Shown piece after piece: positions 1-12,898 of a stretch of 64,000 bases of DNA. Position 1 is the stretch's first letter. Each line of letters starts with the position of its first letter. The notes under the pieces are model-generated. The model was not told where the DNA came from. It ran no database searches and worked only from the letters and a program-made list of their open reading frames with translations. The DNA comes from Rhabdornis inornatus (lineage: Eukaryota; Chordata; Aves; Passeriformes; Rhabdornithidae), in assembly GCA_013397075.1 (NCBI GenBank), contig VWZS01002574.1, positions 806,001 to 870,000 of the forward strand, written 5' to 3'. Both the position numbers and the translations under genes were made by a program.

Positions 1-1701
1 TTTCCTGCCTCTTGCAGGCTTTTCTAACGTTTCAACTCCTTGTAAGTGAGGTTAAAGAAGGTGTGAGAGGCACTTAATTACAAACACAGCAAACTCCTTT
101 GACAAGTCCAAATGAGAGTTTGCCTAAGCAAGAATCATTTCAATCCCAGCACAGAGCCACCACAGGCTCTGAACCATGCACAGGGAGGTGAAGGCAGAAT
201 AATTTAAGTAAAAATCAGGGAAAACAAATCCTTTGACTGCAAAGTTCATCGAGGAGAGTTGCTGTTTTTATACGAATCTACTGATCTCAAGGGAGGGAAG
301 AGTTTGCAGATCCAGCAAGGGAAAAACACAGAAAATTTGCTCAGAAGTCTGAAACACAGACTGAAATTAATAGTATGGGAGCTAACGCTTGGGTGAGTAC
401 TGCAAGAAATAGCCACTGAATTTGGAAGCTGAATTTTTAAACGTGCTCACCTCATTTAGGCTGTTCCTCTCCTCACATTCACTTTCCATGAATATTCAAG
501 CAGAGTAGAGAATTCGCTGGCAGGAATATTAGCGAGAGCAGTGCCAGTATCAGAGCATATATTAGCTGGTCCTGGAAGGGATTCACAGCAAAGTGCATTC
601 CAGAGCTGTAATTGCACTCGGTGGTGCCCCTTCAGCACGGCCTGACAGTGCCAGGGCTGGGGCTGAGCACAGAGCCAGGCAGGTCCCAGGGCTGTTCTGG
701 GGTCTGGCACCTCCTCAGACCCTGAGCATCCCCACATGGACTGGCAGCCCCAGCCAAAGGTGCAAAACCCGAGGTGGGATAAAGGAGGCTGTGAAACAGA
801 ACCTGGGAGAGCCTCACCTCTAAAGCTCCTTCCAACCCAAGTTGTCCCATGCCCACCCCAGGATGGGGACACCAGGAGAAGAGCAGGACACACCATGGGG
901 ACAGGGAACTGATGGTCCCATTGAGTCTGTTCATCCTGATGAAGATGAAACCTGCCCGGGCTTTAGCAGATCCCATTCTCTTCAGATGGGAATGGAATTT
1001 GTCCCCCCGTGGCAGCAAAAATTTATTGATGCTCTTGATGCCTTTTGCTCAGCACACTCCAATTTCTCTATCCAGCAGTGTTACATGGAAATGCAGACTG
1101 AAAGCCATGAAAAATCCTGAGTGGGACAGGGCTGAAGGATTGTCCTCACAGCATTCACAGAATGGAGTCTGCAGAACAAAACTGAAGAGATTTTGCCATG
1201 TGTAGTCACACCTCAAGCCCACCCCCACCCACCCTCTCCCCCAGCCAGCTGAAAGCACTTTTTTGCTGAAGAGGAAGGAGGGTTGGTCCAGCATTCCCTA
1301 TTTTTGGCAATGTCCATACATCTTGGGGAGCATATAGGCAGTGAATTACATGACATGCTGAGGGAAGTGGCACTGAACATATGGCTCTGCAGTGTAATAT
1401 ATTCAGAGAAGTTTGATTTAAAGGTAGCAAGGAGGTAGGTGCAGGTCCCACAATCTGTCTAGGGGAAACTGTGCCTTTCAAAGAATTTTGAGGCTATTTG
1501 CAGTGAAATCAGATGTGACACTGAGCCAAGCTCAATGATACCAGTGCTGAGAGCATGGGGACAACACCAAAGAAAACTGCAGGAGATGCACCATAGCTCA
1601 GGTGTGTCTGGACTGGGCTCAGGTGGGACTTCCCCACTGCTCAGAGGTGACTGGTGCTGCTCATGCTGGAAGTCTGGGTCAATGTCAAGCAGTTTTCATG
1701 T

Positions 1702-1850
1702 TTGTTTTTTTTTGTTTGTTTGGTTTTTTGTTTTGTTTTTTGGGTTTTTTTTTGGTTTTTTGGGGGTTTTTTTTGGTTTTTTGTTTTGTTTTGATTTTTT
1801 TTCTTGTTGTTGTTATTGTTTTTTTTTTTTTGATTGGTTGTTTTTTTGTG
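1702..1850. repeat. T/G-rich low-complexity tract
   Basis: Runs of T broken by single or short G runs, with no fixed period. It generates spurious Phe/Gly/Leu-rich open frames on the plus strand. It could be an expanded poly-T tail or simple-sequence DNA. Confidence 0.8.
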
Positions 1851-4807
1851 GTTCCAAATCTTAAAACAAAAAAATTAATTCTTTAAACAAACCAAAAAAA
1901 AAAGTAGCATCAGAGACCATGTGCAATGTCCCCACACGTGCTGACTCCTGCCCAGAAGCAGGAGGGAGCCAATGCTGAGCCTCCAGCCTGCAGCAGGGAC
2001 CTGCTGGTCAGACACAAGCTACTCCATGTAAGGTTTAAAAGAAATCATTAGGTACAGTAGTTTAAAACACACACAGCAGTGTTCTGCTGGTTGGATGACC
2101 TTAATTAGGCTGTAAAGTGTGGAAAATGTTAACAAGAAACAGTGCCTGCCTGGAGATGATAAATAAAATGCATTGATCTCTGCGTACCAAGTTGGCAATC
2201 CTTTGTTTGGAGTCAAACACATGATTAAAAGTAATCCAGCAGTAAATATAGCACAGCTCCCCTGTCATCTGCTGTGGGACAGGTTAGCCAGGCACATCTC
2301 TGCCTCCAGTGCAGGACCAGCTGCATGGAGCTCTGTACAGAAGCTTGTGATTGTCCTTCCCAACCTCAAAGCTCTGCAGTCATTGATGTACTGCTAGTGA
2401 GGCAGAGAGAGATTTTCTTGGAAAATTGCACTTGAGCTCACAGATGCCAAGGTGGGGAGGTCATCACTCACCTGCCTGTATCACCTCCATCTTTCCCTTG
2501 TGTCACCAGCAGCCCTGGGAGCCTCAGTGGTTCCTCCAGGGCTCAGGGACAGCCCCATTCCCTCAGTGCTTCCATTGCAGCAGCCCCAAAGGCTGGAGGG
2601 TCAGTGCATGGTGCCAGCACACCTGAGGGCACCTGGGGCCAGCTGCAGCCAGGTTTTCAACACCTGCTCACGGCCAGCCTGGCTATAAATTGATTCTCTG
2701 CAGACCAGGAGCTCGTTACTGGAGCTGTTCAATGCAATTACATTTTCTAGGGCTCGTGTGGGAGAACAAAGGTGAATCTCTGCAAGAGCAGGAGGAAGGA
2801 GGATTTCAGCACTGGTGTACCCAGGGTTTGCAGGTGGTTTTCCCAGCAAGGCATCCTAGCAGCATATGCATCATCTCCTTCACATCATACACCTGGGAAT
2901 GGATTTTTCCCTCACAAAATCTCTTTTCTCCCTCTTAAAATGTGTCCCCCAGTGTTATTCTGTCTGCAGTTAATGGGGCCACAATGTCTGGCACATCCAC
3001 TCACTGCTGCCCCTTGCTTGGGGAACAGAGGGGAAAGCAAGCAGGGGATTTATTTTGTTGGTTTTGCCATTAAGTGATTTCCCCACAGCTGAGGAAGTCA
3101 GAATGCCTCAGTGAAGGAGCCCTCAGTGAGCAGGGCTCAGTGTTTATTCCCACATCCACAGGGTGTTTTGCTGGCCCCTGTCCCCTCCCATCTCTCAGTC
3201 TCCAGTGCTTCTGTGCCTGTCTTTGTCACCCCTATATCTCTCTCAAAACTAAAGAACATCTAGGATCATCCTACACCTCTGTTCCCAGGAGTACACACTA
3301 ATTGCTGGGAGATGGGCAAAACCATCAGACTTGCAGGCTACAGGCAGGAAACAGAGCAGAGTGTTTACCTGGGTGTTCTTTTAATTGCTCACATCCCTCC
3401 TTTTCACCCAGAAGTGCTTTCTCTGTCCAAACTGCAGTATTGGTTTTGCATGGCACGTGCTTGATTTGGGATGTGTTTTAAGGGACTTCTCTGCAGAACT
3501 GTGTATCAAATTCCTTTCCAATTCATGCTTGTTTGGTACCAGAAGCGTGTTATCATACACCAGATGGAGCTAAATAAAAATACCACGAGTGCTGCAGTAT
3601 ATTGATGTGATAGATATATAATAATTAGATGTGCTGTAAAGCTATTAAGGCTGCAAATCTGAAGTATCTATTATATTTTCTCCATTTCTATTTCCACAAC
3701 ATCCCTCATAGCATAGTGACAACTGGCGATGTTAACATCCACATACATCTTTTTTTCAGGCACAAACAGGCTGTAATATCTGCAGGATTTATCTCAGTGT
3801 GACTCAGTCTATCTGATAATAACAGAAAGAAAGCAAAGCCCTCTCCCTGCACAGGAGAGCTGGACCTGGGGGCATTCCTCCCAGCCTGTGGGTGTGGGAG
3901 CAGAAGAGCATCTCTGTGAGGACGGGCAGGGACAGAGGGACAGTGTTCAGAGCATCCAGGGACAGCGTTTCTGATGGGGAAGAGTCACCACAGAGCAGCC
4001 AAAGGTTTGCAGAGAATCCAGCGTGGGGACACTGCTCCCTGCTTGCAGGCAGCAGGAACACAAGCTGAGCTCTGCCTCGCATGGGATGCAGTCTGAGCCA
4101 GCATGGGGAACGAGCCACCTGCCTCTGGCAGGTCCCCCTGGAAAAACCTCCCTGAAACAGCACGTGTCTCCTGCATTTTCCCCTCCAGTATCCCTTAAAT
4201 TTAGGGACCAACATCCCCAGGCTTGTACTCAATGGCTAAGGCAGCAGCAGCAGCCAAATGAGCAGGGGGATGAGCTGCCAAAGCATTTACTCTACTTTTG
4301 TGGAGAGATGGCAGCTGGCGGGGGGTGCCCTGGCTGGGCCATCAGCCCTGGAGCATCCCTACAAGGCTTTGGTGGAAAACCACCCACCCCTGTGCTTCTC
4401 CCCTGCTCCCAGTCCACATCCCACACAACTGCCCCTGCAGCCAAAGGCACCTGGACTCAACTTCTCTGTGCCAGAAATGCCATCCCCCACCCGTCTGCCC
4501 CCCTTCCCTGGCAGGGGGAAGCAGCTTCCCAGCCCTGGTTGGTGCCAGGCACAGCCCCAGCACAGCCACCCACCCTTTACCCATCAGCTTTTCCAAGTGC
4601 CTTCGGGCTGTTATGTTGACTTTTCTCTCCTGGAACACTGGATTTTGTAGCTACCCTGTCATCTATGATGAGTGGGCTCTATTTTAAATCACTCTTTATA
4701 TTATTCAAAAAGAAAAATGCCACCTCCAAGAAAAACATAACGAATATCTCACAAAAAGCCACCTCAGGAGCCCTGTACCAGCTCCACACAGAGCAGCAGC
4801 AGATGCA

Positions 4808-4920
4808 TTCATAGAATAACAGAATTATTAAACTTGGAAAATACCTCCAACATCATCAAGTCCAACCAAACACCACCTTGCCCACTCAACCATGTTGTAA
4901 AGTGCCACATTTACTCATTT
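4808..4920 (-). mobile_element. CR1 LINE 3' fragment (diverged)
   Basis: The plus strand reads as the reverse complement of a CR1 3' end: a TTCATAGAATAACAGAA-type start, then a TTGGAAA...CCTCCAA...CATCAAGTCCAACC block and a GTGCCACAT block. It is strongly 5' truncated, as is usual for CR1, and old judging by mismatches. Confidence 0.65.
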
Positions 4921-5784
4921 TTCCAGTGCCAGTGTTCCTGGGGCTCTAGGCTCTTCATCTCTCTCAAGCCCTACCCTAAACCCAACTCTTTAAAAAATAA
5001 AGGGGAAGGTGGGTGTTTTCTGCAAACACATCTTTCAAATAAGTCTTAATTTAAGTAATTGAATAGGCAGCATTTATTTTTCCTCTCGTTTTTATTTTCA
5101 TACCAGCTCCCTGTCAGTTTAACTCACAAGTAATGTGTTTTTTCATCAGTGAGCTGGGGTCATGTCTGTGTGATGCCATGGGCTCTGGACCCCTAAAGAT
5201 GCTTCAGGATCTTGGCACATCTGTCCAAGACCCATGGGATTGGTCCCATCCTGCCTGCCTTGGATGCCTCTTGGGACACAGCGTCCCCCCTCACTGTCAG
5301 TCTGCAGGGGCTGCCCTCACCTAAACAGCCCTCTCTTTCTCCAGAGCTGCAGCCAAACCTCCAGAATTTCTGCTCTCAGTTTTTAAAGAGCTTTGGGATA
5401 CATTAGACAGGATGGAAATTTTATAAGGGAAACATTATATACACTTCTATATGTATAACCCTCATATTTCAGGGTAAAAGGCACCTTCTAACTGCCTGGG
5501 GTAAGGGGGAACTCCTCCACTGGGTGCATAAGAGCCTAATTATTTGTTATGGATGTTATGTGGTAAGGTTTTAATAAAACCTCCAAACTTTCCAGAAGGC
5601 TCACACACTAAAAAAAGTCTCATGGGACAGGACACCTGGGCTTGGTGCAGAGCAGGGATCACCATCAGCCACAGAACATTGGAGGGAACTGGGGAAGGGC
5701 CTGGGCACTGCCATGGACATGGTGGGATGGGGAGGAGCTGAGGAGGGGCTCAGGCACAGCCCATCCCTGACCCCCCAGAAGATT

Positions 5785-5953
5785 GGGATGGGATGGGAAT
5801 GTGAGATGGGAATGTGGGATGGGATGGGATGGGATGGGNNNNNNNNNNNNNNNNNNNNNNNNNNNNNNNNNNNNNNNNNNNNNNNNNNNNNNNNNNNNNN
5901 GGATGGGATGGGATGGGATGGGATGGGATGGGATGGGATGGGATGGGATGGGG
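5785..5953. repeat. GGGAT pentanucleotide array (interrupted by gap)
   Basis: Near-perfect GGGAT/ATCCC tandem units lie on both sides of an assembly gap (5,839–5,900), so the true copy number is unknown. Nearly identical flanks (a CAGGCACAGCCCATCCCTGA-type block near 5,752 and again near 5,961) suggest that a larger unit containing the array was duplicated. Long open frames across it on both strands are artefacts of the repeat. Confidence 0.95.
5839..5900. other. Assembly gap (62 N)
   Basis: A run of N inside the GGGAT array, as expected where short tandem repeats could not be resolved. Confidence 1.
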
Positions 5954-6652
5954 CAGGGCTCAGGCACAGCCCATCCCTGACCCCCCCCAGCAGATGGGGT
6001 CCCCCTGCTCCTCACACAACCCCCTGTGCCAGCCCCACTAGAGCACAGCTCATTCTTCCTACAGGCAAACACAGTCAACAAACCTGTTTACATCTGGGTT
6101 GTGAACGGTGTCACATCCCCTAAGTGTCTTAAAGTAATACTTGATGATATTCTCTCCTTCAGTAAACATATTGATTAGATTACAAATAAGATTACGACTA
6201 AACACGGCCCTTCGTGGAGCAGGAGGCAGCACTGCGGCTTCCTCCTGTCAAGTGGGTTCGAGTTCATTTGTTGGAGAAGCTCTTGATTATTGTGATTTAA
6301 TGTGACTCTGTTCTTCCTCCCCCACGGGGACACCAAACAATTAGTGGCTGCATTTTAGGGTGATTATAACATACCTTGGGGGTGTTCAGGAGGCAAAGAA
6401 TTAAAGAGCAAAGGATTTAACGACCCAGAAAACAGCGATTCCCTGACACTGCGCTGCCCGTGGGGTGGTCTGACCTGGAATCCATTCCAGCCAGGGCTGG
6501 GACATGACAGCACTGGCAGCCAGGAGCAAGCCAGCCCCTGAGCCACAGGATGACATTAGAGTGTGGTTTTGGGAGCATCTCGGAGGTTTACAGTGACTTG
6601 GGAGATGGGAAAAGGGGCAGACTCAACCCTCTGATTGCTGCCAGCAGCATGA

Positions 6653-6729
6653 GTGGATGGATGGATGGATGGATGGATGGATGGATGGATGGATGGATGG
6701 ATGGATGGATGGATGGATGGATGGATGGG
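6653..6729. repeat. ATGG tetranucleotide microsatellite
   Basis: About 19 uninterrupted units of TGGA/ATGG. Both strands are open through it (Met-Asp-Gly-Trp on plus, Ile-His-Pro-Ser on minus), but this is a microsatellite and not a gene. Confidence 0.97.
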
Positions 6730-6946
6730 ATGCAAGCAGGGTCACCCCACTGCTGTCGCCACGGCCTGGCCCTGCACCCGTCTCTCTCCGTTACTGTATC
6801 CCTCACTGATGGATGAAGGGAGGGAAATCCCTCTGATGCACAGCTCAACACGGATTAACTGGGATTTAGGACCAAGTGCCACAGGGATCCTGGCTGGATC
6901 CAGGCAGCTGGGAAGCCTACACCATCCTGCTCCTCCACGTGCAGGA

Positions 6947-6965
6947 GTTAGGGTTAGGGTAAGGG
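6947..6965 (+). repeat. Short telomere-like TTAGGG run
   Basis: GTTAGGGTTAGGGTAAGGG, about two and a half TTAGGG units with one variant. It is too short for a true interstitial telomere block, but it sits within 1.2 kb of two other G-rich tandem arrays. Confidence 0.6.
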
Positions 6966-7619
6966 CAGGAAGCAGCAGTGAAGCTGACTGGGAGAAAAAC
7001 TCAGATAGATCCTGCTCTGCAGCCTCGCAGTCCCAAAGCACATTCCTGGGATAGTTGGGATTTTTTACCTCCGACATCCACAGCTCCTGGCTCAGGTTAC
7101 CTCCACCCTCTCCAAACACAACTCAAGTGGACCCTCATTTACAAATTGCAGGAATTGCAGCGTTTGAAAGAAGAGGGGAATTGAGAGGTGGTGGTTAAAA
7201 TTCTGTGTGTAATGTGCATCTTGACACCGATTTTCTTACATCTTGCCATCGCCAGAAGGTCCCTCTGAACACCTCTCTCCTGTTTGTAAATGTTTCTAAT
7301 ACACAGTTTCATTTTCTTCTGCATTTTTTCGCTTGTACCTGCTTTTGCTCTTGTAGCTCACAGACATTTAATCCACTCTGATTCTGCCCTCAAAAAGACT
7401 TAAATACATGAAAAGTCTGGGGCAGCCATTCTGACGAAACCATACTGAAGCACACAGTGCTCTCACCTCATTCCTTTTCTTTACATTATTTTTTTTTAGT
7501 TGGGGTTTTGGGGAGGAGGAGGGGGTTCCTGCCACATCCCCTTTTCTCCTCCCCCCACTTTCTATTATTTAGCAGTCAGCAAATGGATAATTCATACTTG
7601 GCATTAAGCAGAGAAAGCA

Positions 7620-7860
7620 TTGACCCCACCGCGGGCCGTGGTTTGGGCAGGGCTGTGTTTGCTTGCGGGGAAGGAGCGGGGACGGACGGATCGGGATGGA
7701 TGGAGCGGGGATGGACGGAGAGGGGATGCATGGAGCGGGGAAGCATGGAGCAGCGAGGATGGATGGAGAGCCGTAACCGGGCTCAGAGCACCCTCTGCCG
7801 CCCGACGAGGCGAGCCGGCCGCCCGTGCGGGCTCCCAGCATTTCCCTGCGCAGGGAGAAA
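7620..7860. other. Small CpG-rich patch with degenerate GGATGGA repeats
   Basis: CpG dinucleotides are much denser than in the flanking DNA (CCGCGGGCCG, GACGAGGCGAGCCGGCCGCC). From about 7,675 to 7,770 there is an imperfect G-rich repeat of the form GGATGGA(C)GGAGCGGGG. It could be a small CpG island of an unannotated or noncoding transcript, or a GC-rich decayed minisatellite. No coding exon is evident. Confidence 0.45.
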
Positions 7861-10800
7861 ACGGATCCAGCTCCTTCCTAATGAAATACCAGCAATTACA
7901 GAGCGTTTCCCAGCCGAGGGTTTCCATGCCCTCTCTCAGCGGGAATTCAGCTGAGGCACGGATGGGATGCAGCCGGTGTTAATCCCCTCTGACAGGTGAA
8001 GGCAAGGGAAAACAAGGACCAGCTGCCTGCACGATTCTCACCTCTTTATTCGATTTTTCCCAGGAGTCATTATTGCTTTCTCGCTCACCCCCCAGGGCAG
8101 GGAGAGCCCAGCTCTGACCGCTTTTGTCACCCCCACCTGGCTCCAGAGTGCCCCGGCTCTCTGACATTAAGCTCCTGCTGAGTGTTCAACTACTTTGTCA
8201 ACACTTTGATTTCTTTTTTCTCTCAGTTTCTCACGCTGCCTCATCCCACTCCCTTTCCAGATCCAGCCACAAAATACAACCAGAGTGCTCGCTGGATATA
8301 AGGGGAAAAAGGCCCAGGAGTTTTCCTTGAAAACTTTCCTTAGCATCCCCCTTCTCAGAGGGAGCATCCCTCTGCAGTTCCCACGTGCAGGATGAAATAT
8401 CCGAGAGTCTCCTTGCTGGACAATTACAAAATTATTCCATTTTACACCTTTAAGCAGCTTAGAGTGACACTTACACTCCCCAGTTCTGCAAAATCAGCTT
8501 TTGTCAGGATCAGGGATACAGGATATCCCTGTATATGTGACAGGTGGGTCATAGGGTCACTCTCACTTGTGTGTATCTAAAATGTGCATCTTTCATACAT
8601 ATAAAGCAGACTTTTATAAATATCTCTGAGTGTATGCCTGTATTTATACACAAATATATATGAAATATACATACAGACACACATATTTCATGTATACATG
8701 CATCTGTCCATAAATTAGGTGGACTGGGAGCAGGGGCAGCCCAAATCTGACTTTCCCTCCACAAAGCAACTTTGTAAACTCACGGAAGAATCCATCCAAG
8801 CCTATAAACCCTCCAAGACAGCACTTCCCACCTCAAGAATGTGATGGTGGCAATGGGCGGTTGAGCACTCATCTTCTCCACGGCCATTGCTGACCACACT
8901 CACCCTTCCCTGCTCCCTGACTGCTTCTGTTGCCAAGGAGATGGGGATGCTCACACAGACCTGCTTTGTGTTGTGTAGGTACCAGATTAGCTATTTTTAG
9001 GGTGTTTATTTATTTATTACATTTATAGGCAGCACCAGGCACATTCCCACAGTTTGAATGTGCCCAGAGCTTCCAGCTCACCCTGCCTGCACTGCCTCAC
9101 ACCTCGGCTGTCCAGGTCTCTCATTTCCTCCTTCCCTGCCATCAGCTCCTGCCCTCACCCTGCTCACTTGAGCTCCTGGGCATTTTTCCATCAGGGAACT
9201 GAGTTCTGGGGAGTTTTTCTGGGATCAAGCTGCAGGGACAGGAGGGACAGGCCTCCCCTGGGTTTGGGGAGGAGAGGGCTGGATGGGAATTGTGCCCATC
9301 TCCACTGCACACTCAGCTCCACCAGCACAGCTGGTTTAGAGCTGTGCTCTAAATGGAGACCTTGAAATATCTGTATCAAGAATAAGCAAATACATACAAA
9401 ATATATTCCCACCACTCGAGTAGGAGTAAGTAGGAAAAGTAGGAATTTGCACCACGCAAATAGAATGAAAAGGACAAACAAAAACTACGATAGGAAGGAA
9501 GCCCTCCCACAACTTCAGATCACACACCACTGCTGTGCATCAGCGTGGAAAGCTAGAATATAATTTTCTTTAAGGAACTTAACTCTTATTTCTCAAATAT
9601 AAACGATCAATCCCACCAATTCCATGTCAAGGTGAAGGGCCTTACCTATAACTTACCCAGATTTTACTACTGTCCCTCTCAACGTGGAGCAAGAGAGCAG
9701 AACAGTGACACACTCAACATGACACGAGGATTTTCATTTTCACTGAGAGAGGCTGTGCCTAAACATCAGCACGTTGCTCTCCTGGGAAATTAGATATACT
9801 GCTCTTCATATTCCAATCTGCCATAATTGGGCAACTCTCCAACGTGTTTGCTTGAAATTAAAGCACCAAATGCATCACAGCAAACTAGAAAGCACTCGCC
9901 ACCTTTTTTTTTTTGGCAACTTGATTTTGTTATTGGATTGAAAAAGTACGTAAGCGCTCAAGTTAAACCATGCAGTAATTCCACAGAGCAGTAAAAGCCA
10001 GATTTGTTATGCATTTATTCAGCACTTTCACAGCAGTATGGTACCATATCACAGCCCAAACGCTGTTCGTGTTGTTTGTACAAGTCCTCTGTTGACTTCA
10101 GAACAGGGAAACTCCCAGGAGGAAACCAAACAGGGTGCAACCCAGCTGCTTCCAGAGAATAACAGTAAATAAGCAGAGCAGGAAAACAAAGGGAAAATAA
10201 ACTGTTTCACAGGAAAGATATTTCTGAAGGGGCAGAACAAAGAAAGATCAAGCAGTGGCTATTGAGGCCTCCCTGTAATGTGCCCAGAGTTCCCCTGGCC
10301 TTCCCACATCTGCAGCAGCACTGCACAAGTTTCTCTCAGCTGGCACAGGAAAACATGACCAAATTCCTAAAAGCAAGTGTTAAAGAATGTATTCCCTTTC
10401 TCTCTATGGCATCTAATAACAACACACAAACTGAAGGAGCTCTGGCTTGTCCTGGCTGGGCTTTGGCACAACCATTCCCAGGACTCCCGTTGAAGAGGGG
10501 AGAATGCAGGGTTTGGCCACAGCAGATTTGCACGTGGAGGACAGATCTGGGCTGTTAAAATACAGTTTTAATACCCCCAGTTGTCATCCTGTAGGATATC
10601 CTAACTGGAGGAAGCTTTGGGCAAATAAAAGGCAGGTCAGCCATGGCACAGCAGCCCTTTAGGTGCTGCCCTCCCTATTCATCTCTCCAACAAACACCTC
10701 CCAAATTCATCAGCCTGGCACCTTCCATACACAGGGAAGTGTTTTTGCTAAAAAAAACCTCCCCAAATACTGAGGAGCAATCCTTGCCATGGGACTGCTC

Positions 10801-11104
10801 ACATGGCATTCCCAAAACTCTAAAGATTGGGATCAAACCATACTACCTAAACCTTTTCCTCCTGGCACTTCACAACACATTTTAACACATCAGGTTGGCC
10901 TGCCCTTGCCCAAAGCCCTGCTGTGCAAAAATCCTGGCACAAGCACTGCAAGTCTTTGAAGAAGGAACACTCCCACCTTCTACACCCAAGCACAGGGCTC
11001 TGCACACTCACCTGGGCAGGTGGATCCACACTCCCACACTGCAGGCAAATGTCACTCCTGAAAGTGTCACCACCACAGCCCAGCTGCCACCCTCCCTCAC
11101 TTAC

Positions 11105-11140
11105 CCTAAGGTCAAGACTCTTCTCTGCTTGGACGAACAG
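11105..11140 (-). other. Isolated exon-like segment (possible noncoding RNA exon)
   Basis: On the minus strand a 36-nt segment lies between a strong acceptor (TATTTTCTTAGGTTTACAG) and a donor (CTTAGG|GTAAGTG). No coding partner exons were found. It may be a noncoding transcript exon or chance. Confidence 0.2.
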
Positions 11141-12892
11141 CTGTAAACCTAAGAAAATAGTTAAAGTTATCATTTGAGTTCTTCTACATTTGTAATTTAG
11201 ACAATCTCAGAAATGTGACTCTTGAATCAGAGGGAAACCTCCAATAAAGTCTTAATTACTGTGAAATTGGTGTTATTTATCATGCATGCATCTTTCACTA
11301 TATATTAAAAGGTTTCCTGAAAACGTATCTATTTAATTATAAACCTGTGAAATAAGAAAAACAGGCTGAATTCAGAGTGCCTTATTCTATCCTACTTGTT
11401 TTGATCAATTTTTCTGCTGGGGAAAGAATGGTATCAACAGTTCAGCAACATTACAGCTATGCAGTGCCCTATCAAAGATGTTAAAAAAATACAGAGACAT
11501 CAAGACTTCTGTAAAACACAGCAGAGAGGCCATTACAAGCCACAGACTTACAGGCAAGAGAGAAGGAATCTGTCCTTGACATGGAGTCGAAAAAATGTGA
11601 TAAAATAAAGGTGCAATAAACCCTCACTGACACACATAGAACATCCCAGCTGTGGCAAACTTCAGTTTTGGGGGTGCTTACAACAAAGGTGCATCAGTCT
11701 TGGTACAGAGACACAAGGAAAGGGGCAGTAAATTCTCTTCCATGTTCACCCTCAGTCTCTGGTGGAGCTGTACAAGCTTTGGGGCCAGGAAACAATCAAA
11801 ATTTCTCTCTCTACAGGTCTCTAACACACAAGAGGAGTGCTGCTGTACACAGGCATTGCCCTGTAAATGCCACCCCTCCCCAGCTGTGACTTTGAAATGT
11901 CAAATTTCAAACCTACAACAAACAAAAGTCTTCAACTGCTGTGCCATGAGAACTCCTCACAAGTTCCAGTGTACTGACAATAATGTGCCAATGCCCCAGT
12001 CCAAAATTCCATGAATTTGAACTACTGGAGGGAGGTAGATGCTTTTCTCACTAACAGGAACATTTATCTTTAAGCTGAGAAAAAAAATTCTATGGAGTAA
12101 AGGGCTCCCTGTGCACTTAAAACCAATGTTACTTAAAACAAAAGCAAGAGCTCTCCTCCTACAGGAGATCTCTCCCTCCTCCCTTGGCCTCTCTAGAATA
12201 TTTCTAAGCTACAACTGAGCAGGGAGAGCAAAGTACAGCACACCATGTAATGACTTTAATTTTTCAGTTTCTTCCCCACTTACCTTCCACAGCTTTGCAG
12301 ACACCGTGCCCAGTCACTGCCTGGCCAGTTGTGATTAACAATTACAACCAGGGATGCTCTGACAGTGTTTTGGCCAAAAGTCAAAGGTGTTGCTTTTCAC
12401 TTAACAACATTACACAATTTAAAGACTGTTTGGAGTTTACAAACAAAGAGTCTCGGGGTCAGTGTCACACACTGTCAGGTGTCAGGTGAGCACATCCCTT
12501 TAGGAGCTGATCCTCTTTTTCACAGACACTGATCTCCCACGGGCCTGCTGCCAGTGCCTGTTCCACAGCAGGGCTTGGGCAGCAGCCTGTGGGCAGATTT
12601 ATCTGTATGCAAGGAATAATCATCAAATTAATGTATTAGCAGGATTAGACCCTCAAAATTATTACATTAAGTGGCCCATGAGAGGAGGAATTACAAAAGA
12701 ATACAACCCAAAAGCTAAATATTCAGTACAGAACACCAGAGATGCTTCTCAGATTTTCACATTGATAATCAGAAGTGGCCCTGATTATTTTCTCTTATAA
12801 TTGTGCTCGAAATTGTGTTTTATGTCCTACCTTCTTCTGCAAACCACTTTAACTGTGTTTGAGGCAGCAGGCTGCCCTCAAGGAGAGGCTGT

Positions 12893-12898
12893 TTTATT
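12893..12898 (-). terminator. TAF4: Candidate polyadenylation signal AATAAA (TAF4)
   Basis: The plus strand reads TTTATT, i.e. a canonical AATAAA on the minus strand 1.67 kb after the stop codon. An ATTAAA at 13,215–13,220 is an alternative proximal signal. Confidence 0.4.

Larger units (their letters stand above)
1..12892. other. Gene-poor intergenic DNA downstream of TAF4
   Basis: No convincing protein-coding gene is seen on either strand. Open frames here are short and lack recognisable domains or phase-consistent splice chains. The stretch holds the low-complexity tracts, tandem arrays and CR1 fragment listed separately. In mammals the neighbour on this side of TAF4 is CDH4, so this may be the CDH4–TAF4 intergenic interval; no CDH4 exon is visible. 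AT-rich parts near 3.58–3.70 kb and 6.12–6.38 kb look non-repetitive and could be conserved noncoding DNA, but that cannot be shown from one sequence. Confidence 0.6.

Noticed and set aside
1535..1886. Phe/Leu/Gly-rich open frames
   Set aside because: Translation of the T/G-rich low-complexity tract.
5665..6123. Long open frames over the GGGAT array
   Set aside because: Repeat translation across an N gap; not a gene.
6588..7054. Open frames with (Met-Asp-Gly-Trp)n or (Ile-His-Pro-Ser)n
   Set aside because: Translation of the ATGG microsatellite.
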